From: Actinomycetales bacterium
GTDB lineage: Bacteria; Actinomycetota; Actinomycetes; Mycobacteriales; Mycobacteriaceae
Length of the DNA: 13,100 bases
Direction: 5' to 3'
NCBI GenBank assembly: GCA_012841845.1
Contig: DUTZ01000043.1
Span: 1 to 13,100 of the forward strand
Below are positions 12,637 through 13,100 of this stretch, in pieces. The position numbers were made by a program, and so were the translations under genes. The notes beneath the pieces are model-generated. The model worked only from the letters and a program-made list of their open reading frames with translations. It did not search any database and was not told where the DNA came from. Each line of letters begins with the position of its first letter. Positions within the stretch are counted from its first letter, which is position 1.

Positions 12637-12822
12637 ATGAGCATCAGCCCCTGGCTCCGCGAGATCCTGCGCTGTCCGAAGTGCCACAGCGAGCTGCGTG
12701 ACGAGACCGGCCCGAGTGGACCCGAGCTCGTCTGCGAGGGTGCGCAGTGTGGGTTGGCGTTCCGGATCGACGACGGGGTGCCGGTGCTGCTGATCGACGA
12801 GGCTCGCGCACCGCAGGGCTGA
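12637..12822 (+). CDS. Trm112 family zinc-ribbon protein
   Basis: A 61-residue protein with the Trm112/UPF0434 pattern: an N-terminal helix SPWLREILRCPKC, a CPKC knuckle (Cys13, Cys16), a second pair Cys33 and Cys38 (CEGAQC), and the closing strand FRIDDGVPVLLIDEARAP, where 'I-GVPVLL-DEA' is the family signature. In eukaryotes Trm112 activates methyltransferases; the bacterial role is less defined. The first cysteine pair is C-x2-C and the second C-x4-C, so a four-cysteine zinc site is plausible. It sits directly after manB, as in other Actinobacteria. There a sugar isomerase (manA/SIS) gene often follows, whereas here a DUF222-type gene does. Confidence 0.88.
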   Translation: MSISPWLREILRCPKCHSELRDETGPSGPELVCEGAQCGLAFRIDDGVPVLLIDEARAPQG

Positions 12823-12833
12823 CGGCCCGTCCT

Positions 12834-12845
12834 CGCTCCGGAGCG
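12834..12845. repeat. Short perfect palindrome after the Trm112-like gene
   Basis: CGCTCCGGAGCG is a perfect 12-bp palindrome 11 nt after the stop. With a 4-nt loop it gives only a 4-bp stem and there is no T-tract. It could be a weak terminator or a protein site, or chance in GC-rich sequence. Confidence 0.3.
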
Positions 12846-12850
12846 TGACA

Positions 12851-12898
12851 ATCAACCTCTGTCGGACCTCGGTGGTTGGCTTGAGCCATGAGGTTGAT
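12851..12898. repeat. Inverted repeat enclosing the start of the DUF222-type gene
   Basis: ATCAACCTC (12851-12859) and GAGGTTGAT (12890-12898) are perfect 9-bp inverted arms with a 30-nt loop. The right arm begins on the G of the ATG at 12888 and covers codons 2-3, so in RNA it could occlude initiation. The left arm can also pair through CAACC (12853-12857) with GGTTG (12874-12878), an alternative shorter stem. Confidence 0.45.
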
Positions 12899-13100
12899 CG
12901 CCGAGCTGGAGCCGCTGACCGAGAGTCAGCTGCTCGATCATGCCGAGTCGGTCGCCCAGATGCAGCGGCAGTGTGAGGTCCAGTCGATCCGGATCGCGGT
13001 CCACTGGGCCCTGATGCACCACCCGGACCGGCTCGACCCGGCCGACCGGGCCCTCGCCGGCCGGGAGCGACCGCGCCTCTACGGCGGGGAGGGCACGCCC
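12888..13100 (+). CDS. DUF222 / HNH endonuclease (13E12-type) N-terminus, cut by window edge
   Basis: The ATG at 12888 opens a frame that stays open to the last base, giving 71 visible residues: MRLIAELEPLTESQLLDHAE, then a helical AQMQRQCEVQSIRIAVHWALMHHPDRLDPADRALAGRER, ending LYGGEGTP. The 'helix rich in charged residues, then HWA..H.PDRLD, then GGEGTP' order matches the N-terminal DUF222 part of the large actinobacterial 13E12-repeat/HNH nuclease-like proteins, which are multicopy in Micrococcales. The HNH domain would lie outside the window, so nuclease function is not shown. No ribosome binding site is visible; the start is chosen because it is the first ATG and the peptide begins as family members do. 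It interrupts the usual manB-Trm112-isomerase order. Confidence 0.7.
   Translation, partial: MRLIAELEPLTESQLLDHAESVAQMQRQCEVQSIRIAVHWALMHHPDRLDPADRALAGRERPRLYGGEGTP

Overview
The window is from a high-GC Gram-positive actinobacterium. The evidence is a strong G/C bias at third codon positions, frequent GTG starts with 4-nt GTGA gene overlaps, a WhiB-family regulator, coenzyme F420 genes, and a DUF222/HNH (13E12-type) gene at the right edge. The F420-whiB-manB neighbourhood is conserved across Actinobacteria: Mycobacterium tuberculosis has it as fbiA/fbiB, whiB2, Rv3259, Rv3258c and manB, and Streptomyces as the whiB-manB region. The DUF222 gene and the individual protein sequences suggest Micrococcales, perhaps the Intrasporangiaceae/Dermatophilaceae. 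That placement is inference.

Layout. (1) 2-2855, plus strand: a coupled three-gene operon with a left-truncated methyltransferase-like protein, a flippase-like (LPG synthase TM) membrane protein and a DNA-3-methyladenine glycosylase. (2) 2865-4888, minus strand: cofD then cofE, the last steps of F420 synthesis. CofE lacks room for the nitroreductase domain of mycobacterial FbiB. (3) 4889-5090: the divergent cofD/whiB control region, with a good sigma-70-like promoter, an inverted repeat over it, and a direct repeat in the leader. (4) 5091-10066, plus strand: whiB, then a large multi-membrane glycosyltransferase-like protein coupled to a secreted or anchored DUF5719 protein. (5) 10070-10507, minus strand: a degenerate metallopeptidase-family protein, convergent with DUF5719 and divergent from DUF3499. 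(6) 10633-12822, plus strand: DUF3499, phosphomannomutase manB and a Trm112-like zinc-ribbon protein. (7) 12888-13100: the 5' end of a DUF222/HNH-type gene, open at the window edge.

How the genes work together. ManB would supply mannose-1-phosphate (hence GDP-mannose) for cell-envelope glycans. The glycosyltransferase-like/DUF5719 pair probably acts at the membrane or outer surface. WhiB is the developmental or redox-type regulator always found beside them. CofD/CofE make the deazaflavin cofactor F420. No intergenic gap exceeds about 200 bases. No tRNA, rRNA, CRISPR or insertion sequence was seen.

The region is mostly a conserved housekeeping block, and I do not see a clearly new defence or mobile system. 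The points most worth following are the CofE with an unexplained C-terminal extension, the apparent loss of the acidic metal motif in the glycosyltransferase domain, the metallopeptidase-family protein with no zinc ligands, the layered repeats at the whiB promoter, apparent leaderless promoters at three genes, and stop codons buried in symmetrical hairpins between convergent genes.
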